A stretch of 64,000 bases of DNA from an uncultured Prevotellaceae bacterium (GCA_902801375.1 CADCIB010000001.1:1-64000); one strand, 5' to 3'; numbered from the stretch's first letter, positions 8,130 through 17,049 are shown. The notes: a model not told the origin generated them from the letters alone. Program-made: numbers and translations.

Positions 8130-9530
8130 TCAGAAACGGAAATAGTTCTTGGCATTGTAGTAGCTGATGTCTTCCACCATACGAGCCAATGTCTCGTGGT
8201 CGTCGGGAAGGAGACCCTGCTCCACATCGTTGCCCAAAAGATTGCAAAGCAGCCGACGGAAATACTCGTGGCGCGGATAAGAGAGGAACGAGCGACTGTC
8301 GGTGAGCATTCCCACGAAGCGGCTGAGAAGTCCGAGTACGGAGAGTGCGTTCATCTGGCGCGTCATTCCGTCGAGCTGGTCGTTGAACCACCATCCGCTA
8401 CCGAACTGAATCTTTCCCGGGCAGGAACCATCCTGGAAATTGCCGAGCATGGTGGCAATCACCTCGTTGGCACAGGGGTTCAATGTATATAATATGGTAC
8501 GCGCGAGACGACCCTCCCGATTCAGCTCGTCAAGGAAGTGGCTCATGGCTTTGGCAGTGGTGAACTCACCGATGGAGTCGAAGCCCGTGTCGGCACCCAG
8601 ACGCTGATACATAAGCGAGTTGTTGTCGCGAATGGCTCCATAGTGATACTGCTGAGCCCATCCGCTGGCATAGTCCATTTCGGCGCACAGGCGGAGGAAG
8701 CAATGCTTGTATTGGCGTATCTCTTGCTGAGTGAGCGATTGTCCGCTCATAGCTTTGGCGAATATCTGCTCTATCTCCTTGTCGGTGTAGGGTTCGTCGT
8801 AGAATTCCTCAATACCGTGATCGCTCAGGCGGCTGCCCTGCTCGTGGAAGAAGTCGTGGCGGCGCTGAAGGGCGTCCATCATGTCGGCAAAAGTGGTGAT
8901 GCTGACACCGGCCACCTCGCCCAGCTGGTTGATGTAGGAAGCATATTCGGGCTTCTCGATGTTCATCGCCTTATCGGGGCGCCAAGCGGGCAACATGCGC
9001 ACCTCGAAACCGCTCTCGCGCGTCTGCTTGTGATAGCGGAGGTCGTCGATGGGATCGTCGGTGGTGCAAACCGTTTCCACATGATAGCGTCGCATGAGTC
9101 CGCGTGCGGAGTATTCGGGCAATTGGAGTTTTTCATTACACTCGTCGAATATCTCGCGTGCCGTCTTCGGTGAGAGCAGTTTGTCGATGCCAAAAGCGGT
9201 CTTCAGCTCCAAGTGCGTCCAGTGGTAGAGAGGGTTGCGGAAGGTGTAAGGCACGGTTGCTGCCCATTGCTCAAACTTCTCCCAATCGCTGGTGTCGGTG
9301 CCTGTGCAAAAGCGCTCGTCTACCCCATTGGTACGCATAGCGCGCCACTTGTAGTGGTCGCCACCCAACCAAAGCTCGGTGATGCTCTTGAAACGGTGGT
9401 CGTTGGCCACCATCTCGGGAATCAGATGACAGTGGTAGTCGATGATTGGCATCTTGGCCGCATGGTTGTGATACAGGTCCTGTGCTGTCTCGGTCTGCAA
9501 CAGGAAGTTCTCGTCCATAAACTTTTTCAT
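8130..9530 (-). CDS. uxaC: Uronate isomerase (glucuronate/galacturonate isomerase)
   Basis: 466 aa, the usual length of UxaC. It converts D-galacturonate to D-tagaturonate and D-glucuronate to D-fructuronate in the cytoplasm. Visible family features: the N-terminal metal motif DYHCHL (about residues 26-31) and the C-terminal block GSGWWFNDQLDGM with RFVGMLTDSRSFLSYPRHEY. The start was set at the ATG at 9530 (MKKFMDENF): a longer frame exists, but the promoter at 9591-9622 lies inside that extension. It faces the pectate lyase, whose products feed this step once reduced to monomers. No uxaB or uxaA is in the window. Confidence 0.95.
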   Translation of the reverse strand: MKKFMDENFLLQTETAQDLYHNHAAKMPIIDYHCHLIPEMVANDHRFKSITELWLGGDHYKWRAMRTNGVDERFCTGTDTSDWEKFEQWAATVPYTFRNPLYHWTHLELKTAFGIDKLLSPKTAREIFDECNEKLQLPEYSARGLMRRYHVETVCTTDDPIDDLRYHKQTRESGFEVRMLPAWRPDKAMNIEKPEYASYINQLGEVAGVSITTFADMMDALQRRHDFFHEQGSRLSDHGIEEFYDEPYTDKEIEQIFAKAMSGQSLTQQEIRQYKHCFLRLCAEMDYASGWAQQYHYGAIRDNNSLMYQRLGADTGFDSIGEFTTAKAMSHFLDELNREGRLARTILYTLNPCANEVIATMLGNFQDGSCPGKIQFGSGWWFNDQLDGMTRQMNALSVLGLLSRFVGMLTDSRSFLSYPRHEYFRRLLCNLLGNDVEQGLLPDDHETLARMVEDISYYNAKNYFRF

Positions 9531-9590
9531 AGTGTTTGTCGTAATTGTGATTTGAATCCTAATTGATGTTAATTGTGAGTTGTATGCGTG

Positions 9591-9622
9591 CAAATATAGT
9601 CTAATTATTTGGAGATGCGAAG
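9591..9622 (-). promoter_or_regulatory. Promoter of uxaC
   Basis: Read on the minus strand, TATATTTG (9591-9598) followed by CAC is a good -7 element; the -33 position about 19 bp further up reads TTCG. The predicted leader is about 55 nt. Confidence 0.6.
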
Positions 9623-9654
9623 TTTTTAAGTTAATTTTGCACGTGGAATTCACG

Positions 9655-9670
9655 CAAACGATAGCGTAAA
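9655..9670. promoter_or_regulatory. Candidate operator, copy 3
   Basis: CAAACGATAGCGTAAA matches 12 of 16 positions of copy 2 (4620-4635). It lies about 34 bp upstream of the uxaC -33 region and between the divergent uxaC and asparaginase genes. Weakest of the three copies. Confidence 0.25.
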
Positions 9671-9724
9671 ACGGAAGGAGAAGGGCGGAAGGAGGAATGA
9701 TTATAAGACGAAGAAATAATAACT

Positions 9725-10759
9725 ATGAACAGGACAGAAAAAGTATTGCTGATTTATACGGGGGGCACCATCGGAATGGGACGCAACCCGCAGACGGGAG
9801 CACTTGAGCCATTCGATTTCAACCATCTGACGGCTCAGATGCCCGAATTTGCCGCCGTGCAGACCGACATCGATGTCTACCAGTTTGACCCGCCTATCGA
9901 CTCGTCGGACATGACGCCCGACAAGTGGGTGGAGATTGTCCACGTCATAGCCGACCGCTACGAACTATACGACGGGTTCGTGATCTTGCATGGTACCGAC
10001 ACGATGGCGTTCACGGCATCGGCACTCTCATTTCTGTTGGAGAACCTCACCAAGCCGGTCATCCTCACAGGTTCCCAGTTACCCATTGGGCAGTTGCGAA
10101 CCGATGGCAAGGAGAACATCGTGACCAGCATTGAAATAGCTGCCGCCCACCACCCAGACGGAACGCCCATTGTGCCTGAAGTGTGTATCTATTTCAGTGG
10201 CAGGTTGTTGCGTGGAAATCGTTCGACAAAAATTGATGCCGACGGTTTCAATGCTTTCGACTCGTTCAACTATCACCATCTGGCCGATGCGGGCATCTCC
10301 ATCAACTATCACGAAGCCTACATCCGCAAGCCTGACTACTCGAAGCCGATGATTCCGCACTACGATGTAGACCCGCACGTGATTGTCTTCACGCTGTTCC
10401 CAGGCTTGGAAGGCGACCTCGTGGCCGATATGCTGAAACCCGAAAAGTTGCGCTCCATCGTGATGCGTTCTTACGGTAGCGGCAATGCGCCCCAGCGCCC
10501 CTGGCTCATCAACCTGTTGAAGGAGGCGCAAGAGAAGGGTGTCAATGTGGTGAACATTAGTCAATGTGCGGAAGGAATGGTGGAAATGGCCCGCTACGAC
10601 ACGGGCTATCAGCTGAAGAGCATCGGTGTGACCAGCGGCTACGATAGTACCGTAGAGTGTGCCTTAGCCAAGCTGATGTACCTGCAGGGATTGTATAAGG
10701 ACAACAAGATGGTGCGCCATTCGATGAATTGCAACCTCAGAGGAGAAATCACGATTTGA
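9725..10759 (+). CDS. ansA: L-asparaginase, type I (cytoplasmic)
   Basis: 344 aa, typical for AnsA. It hydrolyses L-asparagine to aspartate and ammonia. The first catalytic threonine is in YTGGTIGM (residues 11-18); the second block is HGTDTM (89-94) followed by LLENLTKPVILTGSQLP. There is no signal peptide, which favours the type I cytoplasmic enzyme over secreted type II. An A/G-rich stretch precedes the ATG (GGAAGGAGGAATG about 25 nt up). No consensus promoter was found in the gap to uxaC. It seems to be a single-gene unit. Confidence 0.92.
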   Translation: MNRTEKVLLIYTGGTIGMGRNPQTGALEPFDFNHLTAQMPEFAAVQTDIDVYQFDPPIDSSDMTPDKWVEIVHVIADRYELYDGFVILHGTDTMAFTASALSFLLENLTKPVILTGSQLPIGQLRTDGKENIVTSIEIAAAHHPDGTPIVPEVCIYFSGRLLRGNRSTKIDADGFNAFDSFNYHHLADAGISINYHEAYIRKPDYSKPMIPHYDVDPHVIVFTLFPGLEGDLVADMLKPEKLRSIVMRSYGSGNAPQRPWLINLLKEAQEKGVNVVNISQCAEGMVEMARYDTGYQLKSIGVTSGYDSTVECALAKLMYLQGLYKDNKMVRHSMNCNLRGEITI

Positions 10760-10806
10760 GTTGGTTTTTCAGGGAAGGATAGGAAACTTTATCTCACTCC
10801 CATAAT

Positions 10807-10868
10807 AATAGGAGTTAGGAGCATGGAGAGCGTTTCACTTGCCCTCACATCAACTCCTAACTCCTATT
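10807..10868. repeat. Inverted repeat built of heptamer units
   Basis: Perfect 15-bp arms AATAGGAGTTAGGAG (10807-10821) and its complement (10854-10868), 32-nt loop. Each arm holds about two GGAGTTA-type heptamers. It sits between convergent ansA and the ROK kinase and may act as a bidirectional terminator, although no T run follows either arm closely. Confidence 0.6.
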
Positions 10869-10886
10869 CATTATTTCTTACACTGA

Positions 10887-11867
10887 TTACATTTCCCAGC
10901 CAATGGCCGATGCGCCGAGAACCGCAGCACTTGCACCATCAAGACCGCTGACGAGGAATTGAGCGTGACCCTTGAAGATCTTCAGCACATGCTCATCGTA
11001 GCTGCGCTTGATGGGATCCATGATGAGGTCGCCGGCCTTGGTCATACCGCCGAAGAAGATGAATGCCTCAGGCGAAGAGAATGCGGCGAAGTTGGCACAA
11101 GCCTCTCCCAGCATCTCGCCCGTGAACTCATAGATGCGCTTGGCCATAGCGTCGCCCTTACCAGCAGCGATGGACACATCGAGCGAGGTGATCTTCTCCG
11201 GATCGAGCTCGCGAAGGAGCGAAGGCTCTGTGGTGGTGGCGAGCAGCTCGCGTGCCGTGCGTGCAACACCCGTAGCCGAACAATAGGCCTCCAGACACCC
11301 GTTGCGTCCGCATCCGCACGAACGGCCATTCTCGTGGCGCATGATGACGTGGCCCAGCTCGCCGGCAAAACCGTCGCAACCGTAGACCAGCTGCCCGTTG
11401 ATGACAATACCCGAACCTACACCTGTACCCAGGGTGATGACGATGAAGTTCTTCATGCCACGTGCCACACCATAGGTCATCTCACCGATGGCGGCGGCAT
11501 TGGCGTCGTTGGTGAGACCCACGGGCAGGTCGTTGAGACGCTCGCTGAAAAGTTTTGCCAAAGGAACCACACCATTGTGTGCCCACTCCAGGTTGGGAGC
11601 GAATTCTATCGTGCCATTGTAGAAGTTGCCGTTGGGAGCGCCGATACCCATTGCCTTGATCTTCTCAAGGCCGCCCACCTGCTCGATAATGACGTTCAGG
11701 GCTTCCACACAAGCGTCTACATAGTCTTCCACACGGTCGTAGCCCTGTGTCTTGATGGCGGTCGTAGCCTTGATTTCACCACGTGAGTCGACGATTCCAA
11801 ACACGGAGTTCGTTCCACCCAAGTCCAAGCCGATTACGTACGGCTTCATTTCTGTCTGTGTACTCAT
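10887..11867 (-). CDS. ROK family sugar kinase (glucokinase-like)
   Basis: 326 aa. ROK proteins of this length without a helix-turn-helix are sugar kinases, mostly for glucose or N-acylhexosamines. Visible: the phosphate loop GLDLGGTNSVFG near the N-terminus, catalytic Asp in TNDANAAAIGE, the second phosphate loop ITLGTGVGSG, GELGHV, and the zinc cluster CGCGRNGCLEAY (about 182-193). The ATG at 11867 follows a clear promoter at 11916-11946. It diverges from the CDF transporter. Glucose is the most likely substrate given overall likeness to Bacteroidetes glucokinases; N-acetylglucosamine or mannose cannot be excluded by eye. Confidence 0.88.
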   Translation of the reverse strand: MSTQTEMKPYVIGLDLGGTNSVFGIVDSRGEIKATTAIKTQGYDRVEDYVDACVEALNVIIEQVGGLEKIKAMGIGAPNGNFYNGTIEFAPNLEWAHNGVVPLAKLFSERLNDLPVGLTNDANAAAIGEMTYGVARGMKNFIVITLGTGVGSGIVINGQLVYGCDGFAGELGHVIMRHENGRSCGCGRNGCLEAYCSATGVARTARELLATTTEPSLLRELDPEKITSLDVSIAAGKGDAMAKRIYEFTGEMLGEACANFAAFSSPEAFIFFGGMTKAGDLIMDPIKRSYDEHVLKIFKGHAQFLVSGLDGASAAVLGASAIGWEM

Positions 11868-11915
11868 TTTGATTCTGTTTTAAAGTAATAGGTTATTGCT
11901 TATTCTATTGGGGAG

Positions 11916-11946
11916 CAAAGTTATAAAATATCTTCCACAATCCAAA
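11916..11946 (-). promoter_or_regulatory. Promoter of ROK kinase
   Basis: Minus strand reads TTTG (11943-11946), 19 bp, TAACTTTG (11916-11923): an exact fit to the Bacteroidetes consensus. Leader about 45 nt. Confidence 0.85.
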
Positions 11947-11985
11947 GTTTTATGTGATTTTTTTTTATAAAAAGAGTGGCTTTTC

Positions 11986-12016
11986 TTTGTTTTGCACTCG
12001 ACTTTTCGTAATTTTG
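11986..12016 (+). promoter_or_regulatory. Promoter of CDF transporter
   Basis: TTTG (11986-11989), 19 bp, TAATTTTG (12009-12016): exact consensus fit. It rules out any translation start upstream of about 12023 and so fixes the next gene's start at 12038. Confidence 0.85.
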
Positions 12017-12037
12017 CCCCCAAAAACAAGGAAAAAG

Positions 12038-12925
12038 ATGGAAAGAAGCAAGGAAATCTATCAAGTGACCTTAGTAGGAGGCGCGGCCAACGTGGTGCTG
12101 GTGCTGTTTAAGTTCGTGGCTGGCATCTTGGGTCATAGTGCCGCGATGGTGGCTGATGCCGTCCACTCGCTTTCCGATTTCCTGACCGATATCATCGTAT
12201 TGGTGTTCGTCCGTATCAGCAACAAGCCTACCGATAAATCGCACGACTACGGCCACGGTAAGTTCGAGACGTTGGCTATGACCATCATCGGACTGGCCTT
12301 GTTGGGCGTCGCCATCGGCATCGTTTACGGCGGTCTGATGAAGATCGTCGGGTGGTTTCATGGTGAGCAGCTGCCTGCTCCCGGCATGCTGGCTTTGTGG
12401 GCAGCATTGCTTTCGGTGGTCGTCAAGGAAGCCGTCTACCGCTATTCGATGGTCAAAGCGCGACAACTGAACTCGCAAGCCGTAGAGGCCAACGCCTGGC
12501 ACCATCGTAGCGACGCTTTCTCCTCGGCGGGAACGGCCATTGGTATCGGAGCCGCCATTTTCCTGGGACAGCGGTGGACGGTGTTCGATCCCGTTGCTTC
12601 GGTCATAGTAGGCATTTTCATTGTCAAGGTGGCGTTCGACCTCTTGCGGAGGGGCATCGGCGACCTGATGGAGCAATCGCTGCCAGAAGTTGTGGAAGAC
12701 GAGATGCAGAGGCTGGCAAGCCAAGTACCAGGCGTCGTGGACCCGCATAGCCTTCGTACCCGCCGTATTGGCAACCACTATGCCGTCGAGCTACACATCC
12801 GCGTGAACGGCGACATCTCGCTCCGTGAGGCTCACGACAAGGCCACCTGTGTGGAAAAGCTTCTGAAGAAACACTACGGGGAAGAAACGCATGTGGTGGT
12901 TCATGTGGAACCTAAAGAATCATAG
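12038..12925 (+). CDS. Cation diffusion facilitator family metal exporter
   Basis: 295 aa with about six membrane segments in the first 210 residues and a cytoplasmic C-terminal domain, as in CDF proteins, which exchange Zn, Mn, Fe or Co for protons across the inner membrane. Metal-site motifs: DAVHSLSDFLTD (about 38-49) in helix 2 and HHRSDAFSS (about 155-163) in helix 5; the site reads D-x-x-x-D and H-x-x-x-D. The C-terminus has HVVVHVEP typical of the dimer domain. ATG 12038 is chosen because the promoter at 11986-12016 lies inside the longer frame. The metal cannot be settled from sequence alone. Confidence 0.9.
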   Translation: MERSKEIYQVTLVGGAANVVLVLFKFVAGILGHSAAMVADAVHSLSDFLTDIIVLVFVRISNKPTDKSHDYGHGKFETLAMTIIGLALLGVAIGIVYGGLMKIVGWFHGEQLPAPGMLALWAALLSVVVKEAVYRYSMVKARQLNSQAVEANAWHHRSDAFSSAGTAIGIGAAIFLGQRWTVFDPVASVIVGIFIVKVAFDLLRRGIGDLMEQSLPEVVEDEMQRLASQVPGVVDPHSLRTRRIGNHYAVELHIRVNGDISLREAHDKATCVEKLLKKHYGEETHVVVHVEPKES

Positions 12926-12983
12926 TGTACATTCCCTTGAATGTTAATTTAGCTTAAACTTCTTGCAAATACTAAATAGTAAA

Positions 12984-13014
12984 TTTGCGAATAGTGATTT
13001 TTTGATTACCTTTG
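12984..13014 (+). promoter_or_regulatory. Promoter of the tRNA pair
   Basis: TTTG (12984-12987), 19 bp, TACCTTTG (13007-13014), exact consensus fit, about 33 bp before the first tRNA. Confidence 0.85.
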
Positions 13015-13046
13015 CACCCGCATTTGAAAAAGCTCGAATAAGAGAT

Positions 13047-13119
<73 letters not shown>

Positions 13120-13149
13120 CTTATTCATCAGTAAATCAACACCTTTCTT

Positions 13150-13222
13150 GCGGTAATAGCTCAGTTGGTAGAGCATTGGCTTCCCAAGCCGAGGGTCGCG
13201 GGTTCGAGTCCCGTTTACCGCT
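13150..13222 (+). tRNA. tRNA-Gly (anticodon CCC)
   Basis: Full cloverleaf: acceptor GCGGTAA/TTACCGC, D arm GCTC-AGTTGGTA-GAGC, anticodon stem TTGGC/GCCGA with loop TTCCCAA, T arm GCGGG-TTCGAGT-CCCGT. Anticodon CCC reads GGG. CCA is not encoded. Confidence 0.97.
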
Positions 13223-13275
13223 CTGTATCCCTTGAAAAATAGTGTGTCTTCACCCCTACAGGATTTTGCACAAAG

Positions 13276-14157
13276 TCAGCGTACCGTGATGTGGAAGCAG
13301 CCCTGCTTCACCTCGTATTTGATGTGGCAACGCTTCTGCTGACGCATGTCGCGCAGCACTTCGCAGAGCACCCATTTCAAGGTATCGTTCTGAACTTGTC
13401 GGCGTTTCTCGCCCGGAGGGCAAACCGTCTTGTAGCGGTTGTAGCAGATGTCGAAGGTGGTGCCATAGAGATGACAGCTATTCTCGGTGGCATTACCATT
13501 GTAATTGCGCAACTTGGCAACATCCTCCTTCGTGCGAAGCACGCTGGTGACAATGAACTGATGGAGGGGCACGCCCTTGAGCTGAAGGCTATCGTAATAA
13601 GCACGCCCAATGTCGTTGAGCAACACGGCTGCTCGGGGCACGAGATAGGGGATGCTGCGATACATCTTGTCTACGTGGTAGTAGGGCGAGGCGCCCACGA
13701 AGACGAGCTCGCGCTTGCGGTTTTCGGCTTCTTGGCGGTTGGCCACGCTCCCTACGCCCCACTCCATCGCGCTGGCATATTGCACTTGTTGGCTGTCGGG
13801 GAAAGCCTCCGAATAGCTGGCCACGCTCAGGATGCGGTGCTTCACGGGGTTGCCGTCGGCATCGAAGAAACGGGAGCGGGTTGAGTCCGCACCTTCGTCC
13901 TCACGATCACTATTCTCGCCCCCAAGAACATCCGTACTTTCGTCCCCACGATTACTATTCTCGTCCAAACGTACCTCCATACCTACGTCCCCACGATTAC
14001 TATTCTCGCCCAAACGTGCCTCCGTACCTACGTCCCCACGATGACCACTCTCGCCCCCACGATTCTCCGCAACACTGGGGAAAATCAGGCGCACCATAGC
14101 CAGCAGAAACACGACGATAGCGAATGCCGCAAGGTATCTATTCTTGGTGATTTTCAT
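13276..14157 (-). CDS. DUF5715-like, membrane-anchored peptidase-like protein
   Basis: 293 aa. A hydrophobic segment near the N-terminus (about 8-28) is a membrane anchor or uncleaved signal. Residues about 30-95 are a low-complexity acidic/Asn/Arg stretch made of 15-residue repeats (GENSNRGDVG-type) coded by a 45-bp tandem repeat. The rest is globular; NSCHLYGTTFDI near residue 235 recalls the H-x-x-G-x-x-x-D metal motif of M15-type peptidases, and the region matches what I recall of the Bacteroidetes family DUF5715. A periplasmic cell-wall role is inference. The ATG at 14157 is preferred: the frame extends to a TTG at 14169, but the likely transcription start is near 14173. Confidence 0.65.
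   Translation of the reverse strand: MKITKNRYLAAFAIVVFLLAMVRLIFPSVAENRGGESGHRGDVGTEARLGENSNRGDVGMEVRLDENSNRGDESTDVLGGENSDREDEGADSTRSRFFDADGNPVKHRILSVASYSEAFPDSQQVQYASAMEWGVGSVANRQEAENRKRELVFVGASPYYHVDKMYRSIPYLVPRAAVLLNDIGRAYYDSLQLKGVPLHQFIVTSVLRTKEDVAKLRNYNGNATENSCHLYGTTFDICYNRYKTVCPPGEKRRQVQNDTLKWVLCEVLRDMRQQKRCHIKYEVKQGCFHITVR
13896..14075. repeat. 45-bp tandem repeat in coding sequence
   Basis: Units begin at 13896, 13941, 13986 and 14031 with CGTCCCCACGATTACTATTC-type starts (first unit CGTCCTCACGATCAC), exactly 45 bp apart; the last is partial. They encode 15-residue repeats in the N-terminal linker of the DUF5715-like protein. Copy-number changes would keep the frame. Confidence 0.9.
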
Positions 14158-14179
14158 TCTTTTTTTCAAAATTTTGGCA

Positions 14180-14187
14180 CAAAGGTA
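14180..14187 (-). promoter_or_regulatory. Promoter -7 element of DUF5715-like gene
   Basis: Minus strand TACCTTTG followed by TGCC. It gives a leader of about 15 nt to the ATG at 14157. The -33 element is not clear. Confidence 0.45.
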
Positions 14188-14219
14188 TGAAAAAATGCGG
14201 GAATCTCGAAATAATTCTG

Positions 14220-14227
14220 TAATTTTG
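14220..14227 (+). promoter_or_regulatory. Promoter -7 element of the phoH unit
   Basis: TAATTTTG followed by CACC, about 30 nt before the phoH start. The -33 region is poor (GCGG or TGCG). Confidence 0.5.
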
Positions 14228-14257
14228 CACCAAATTTAGATAAAACTGAAAGGAAAC

Positions 14258-15232
14258 GTGATAGAAAAACATATCGTTCTGGAGGATATCGACCCTATGA
14301 TGCTCTACGGGGTGGGCAATGTGCATCTGCAAATGATCAAAGCTTTATACCCGAAACTCCGCATTGTGGCACGCGACAACGTGCTGCGCGTGATGGGCGA
14401 CCACGAGCAGATGGACCTCTTTGCGCGGCAGATAGAGCAAATGAGGCTCCACGTGCTGAAGTTCAACCGCATCACCGACGAGGACATCCTGGACATTGTG
14501 AACGGCCAGAAGACCAAAGACGAGGCGGTGAAGGGTGTCGTGGTGTACAGCCTCTCCGGTCGACCCATCAAGAGCCGTAGCGAGAACCAGCAGCGGCTTA
14601 TCGATGCGTTTGAAGAGAGCGATATGGTGTTCGCCGTAGGACCCGCTGGCACGGGCAAGACCTACCTCAGCATAGCGCTGGCCGTGAAAGCCCTGAAAGA
14701 GAAGCAGGCCAAGCGCATCGTCCTGAGCCGACCGGCGGTGGAAGCCGGCGAGAAGCTCGGTTTCTTGCCCGGTGACATGAAAGACAAGATCGACCCCTAC
14801 CTGCAGCCACTCTACGACGCCTTGGAGGACATGCTCCCCGCCACGAAGCTTCAGGACATGATGGAAAAGCATACCATCCAGATAGCCCCGCTGGCCTTCA
14901 TGCGCGGACGTACGCTCAACGATGCGGTGGTGATACTCGACGAGGCACAGAACACCACATCGGCACAGATCAAGATGTTTCTCACCCGCATGGGATGGAA
15001 CACCAAGATGATCATCACCGGCGACCTGACGCAGATAGACCTGCCACGCGAAACGAAGAGCGGCCTGCGCGAGGCTCTGCATATATTAAAAGGTATAGAG
15101 GGCATCTCCATCGTGGAACTCTCGAAGAAAGACATCGTGCGACACAAGCTTGTGACGCGCATCGTCAACGCCTACGAGGACTACGAGAAGATACGCGACA
15201 AGGAGCGCCGCGACGACGAGGCGCCGTCTTGA
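14258..15232 (+). CDS. PhoH-like ATPase
   Basis: 324 aa, usual length for PhoH/YbeZ. N-terminal KH-like region, then a P-loop domain: Walker A GPAGTGKT (about 129-136), Walker B VVILDEAQ (about 225-232), followed by KMFLTRMG and TGDLTQIDLPR. Start codon is GTG (14258) behind AAAGGAAAC. PhoH proteins are RNA-linked ATPases, often placed with ybeY in ribosome maturation; ybeY is not adjacent here. It heads a run with purC, menG and aroE (gaps 60, 36 and 32 nt). Confidence 0.92.
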   Translation: MIEKHIVLEDIDPMMLYGVGNVHLQMIKALYPKLRIVARDNVLRVMGDHEQMDLFARQIEQMRLHVLKFNRITDEDILDIVNGQKTKDEAVKGVVVYSLSGRPIKSRSENQQRLIDAFEESDMVFAVGPAGTGKTYLSIALAVKALKEKQAKRIVLSRPAVEAGEKLGFLPGDMKDKIDPYLQPLYDALEDMLPATKLQDMMEKHTIQIAPLAFMRGRTLNDAVVILDEAQNTTSAQIKMFLTRMGWNTKMIITGDLTQIDLPRETKSGLREALHILKGIEGISIVELSKKDIVRHKLVTRIVNAYEDYEKIRDKERRDDEAPS

Positions 15233-15292
15233 CGACAACTTGGATTGACGAAAACATCAAAACATATCGAAATAACGAAAAGAAAAGCAACA

Positions 15293-16246
15293 ATGAAAGC
15301 GTTAACAAACACAGATTTCCACTTCGAAGGACAAAAAAGCGTGTATCACGGTAAAGTGCGCGATGTCTACAACATCAATGACGACCTCTTGGTGATGGTG
15401 GCCACCGACCGCATATCGGCTTTCGACGTCGTACTTCCGAAAGGCATTCCCTACAAAGGGCAGGTACTCAACCAGCTGGCTGCCAAATTCCTCGACACCA
15501 CCACTGACATCTGCCCCAACTGGAAACTGGCCACACCCGACCCTATGGTGACCGTGGGCCTGCGTTGCGAGGGATTCCGCGTGGAAATGATAGTCAGAGC
15601 CATCCTGACAGGCTCAGCCTGGCGTGAGTACAAGAAGGGATGCCGCGAGCTCTGTGGCGTAAAGCTGCCCGAAGGCATGAAGGAGAACGAGCGGTTCCCC
15701 GAACCCATCATCACTCCGACCACCAAAGCCGACGAGGGGCACGACATGAACATCTCGCGCGAGGAAATCATCGCCCAGGGACTGGTGAGCAAGGAAGACT
15801 ATGAGGTGATGGAGAGCTACGCGAAGAAAATATTCGCCCGCGGACAACAAATTGCTCAGAAACAAGGACTTATCCTTGTTGACACAAAATATGAATTTGG
15901 CAAGCGCGATGGCAAGGTATATCTCATCGACGAGATTCACACCCCCGACTCCTCGCGCTATTTCTATGCCGAAGGCTACGAGGAAAAGCTCGCGAAAGGT
16001 GAACCCCAACGTCAACTCTCCAAGGAGTTTGTGCGCCAATGGCTCATCGACCACGATTTCATGAACGAGCCCGGACAGGTGATGCCTGAGATTACCGATG
16101 AATATGCCCAGAGTGTCAGCGACCGATACATCGAGCTGTTTGAGCACATCACAGGCGAGCGCTTCGAGAAGGCTGAAGGCGACAACCTGGCTGAGCGCAT
16201 TGAGAAGAATGTCAGAGCCTACCTGAAGACGAGAAAGAGCATATAA
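15293..16246 (+). CDS. purC: Phosphoribosylaminoimidazole-succinocarboxamide synthase
   Basis: 317 aa, the longer form of SAICAR synthase. It joins CAIR and aspartate with ATP in purine synthesis. Motifs: GKVRDVYN (about 20-27), [27 protein letters not shown] and [10 protein letters not shown], the last two being the family signatures. The ATG at 15293 is used; an in-frame TTG at 15245 gives a 16-residue extension with no family resemblance. Lies between phoH and menG. Confidence 0.96.
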   Translation: MKALTNTDFHFEGQKSVYHGKVRDVYNINDDLLVMVATDRISAFDVVLPKGIPYKGQVLNQLAAKFLDTTTDICPNWKLATPDPMVTVGLRCEGFRVEMIVRAILTGSAWREYKKGCRELCGVKLPEGMKENERFPEPIITPTTKADEGHDMNISREEIIAQGLVSKEDYEVMESYAKKIFARGQQIAQKQGLILVDTKYEFGKRDGKVYLIDEIHTPDSSRYFYAEGYEEKLAKGEPQRQLSKEFVRQWLIDHDFMNEPGQVMPEITDEYAQSVSDRYIELFEHITGERFEKAEGDNLAERIEKNVRAYLKTRKSI

Positions 16247-16282
16247 GTTCGGGACTCAAAAAACAAGACGACGCCAAGACGC

Positions 16283-17017
16283 ATGTATCAGCAGGAGAAG
16301 ATAACGCCATACGGAAATGGCGAGGAGAAAGGCCGTCAGGTGGAGCAGATGTTCGACAACATCGCGCCCACCTACGACCGCCTGAACCACCGCCTCTCGT
16401 GGGACATCGACCGCCGCTGGCGACGCAAGGCCATCAGCTGTCTCAAGCCCTTCCGGCCACGACAGATGCTCGACATTGCCACCGGCACGGGCGACTTCGC
16501 CATTCTGGCTGCCAATATGCTGAAGCCCGACCGGCTCATCGGTGCCGACATCTCGGAGGGCATGATGCGTGTGGGCGAGGAGAAGGTGAAAAAAGCGCAT
16601 CTTCAGCACGTCATCTCCTTCGCCAAAGAAGATTGCCTGGCGCTCTCGTTTGCCGACAACACCTTCGATGCCGTCACGGCGGCTTTCGGCATCCGAAACT
16701 TCCAGGAATTGGAGCGAGGGTTGCGCGAGATGTGCCGTGTCCTGCGCCCAGAAGGCCATCTGTGCATCGTGGAGCTCACACGGCCCGTCGCCTTCCCCAT
16801 GCGGCAGCTGTTCTGGGTTTACTCCCACACCGCGCTGCCCCTCTACGGAAGACTCGTTTCGAAAGACAAACAGGCCTACCGCTACCTCATCTCCACCATC
16901 GAGGCCTTCCCGCAAGGCGAAGAAATGCAAGCCATCCTGCTGAGGTGCGGCTTTAGGCAAGCCCGTTTCCAGCGCCTCACCTTCGGCATTTGCACCCTCT
17001 ACATTGCCACCAAGTAG
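16283..17017 (+). CDS. menG: Demethylmenaquinone methyltransferase
   Basis: 244 aa, UbiE/MenG family SAM-dependent methyltransferase. Motif I reads [11 protein letters not shown] (about 63-73); [19 protein letters not shown] near the N-terminus is the UbiE signature, and [20 protein letters not shown] the second. Bacteroidetes use menaquinone, so the last menaquinone step is the likely role rather than ubiquinone. In line with purC and aroE. Confidence 0.94.
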   Translation: MYQQEKITPYGNGEEKGRQVEQMFDNIAPTYDRLNHRLSWDIDRRWRRKAISCLKPFRPRQMLDIATGTGDFAILAANMLKPDRLIGADISEGMMRVGEEKVKKAHLQHVISFAKEDCLALSFADNTFDAVTAAFGIRNFQELERGLREMCRVLRPEGHLCIVELTRPVAFPMRQLFWVYSHTALPLYGRLVSKDKQAYRYLISTIEAFPQGEEMQAILLRCGFRQARFQRLTFGICTLYIATK

Positions 17018-17049
17018 CATCTCTCACGACAAATCAAAAATAAAGGAAT

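Noticed and set aside
9530-9653. N-terminal extension of uronate isomerase
   Set aside because: The uxaC promoter lies inside it, and family resemblance starts after ATG 9530.
11954-12037. N-terminal extension of the CDF transporter
   Set aside because: It lies upstream of and across the consensus promoter at 11986-12016.
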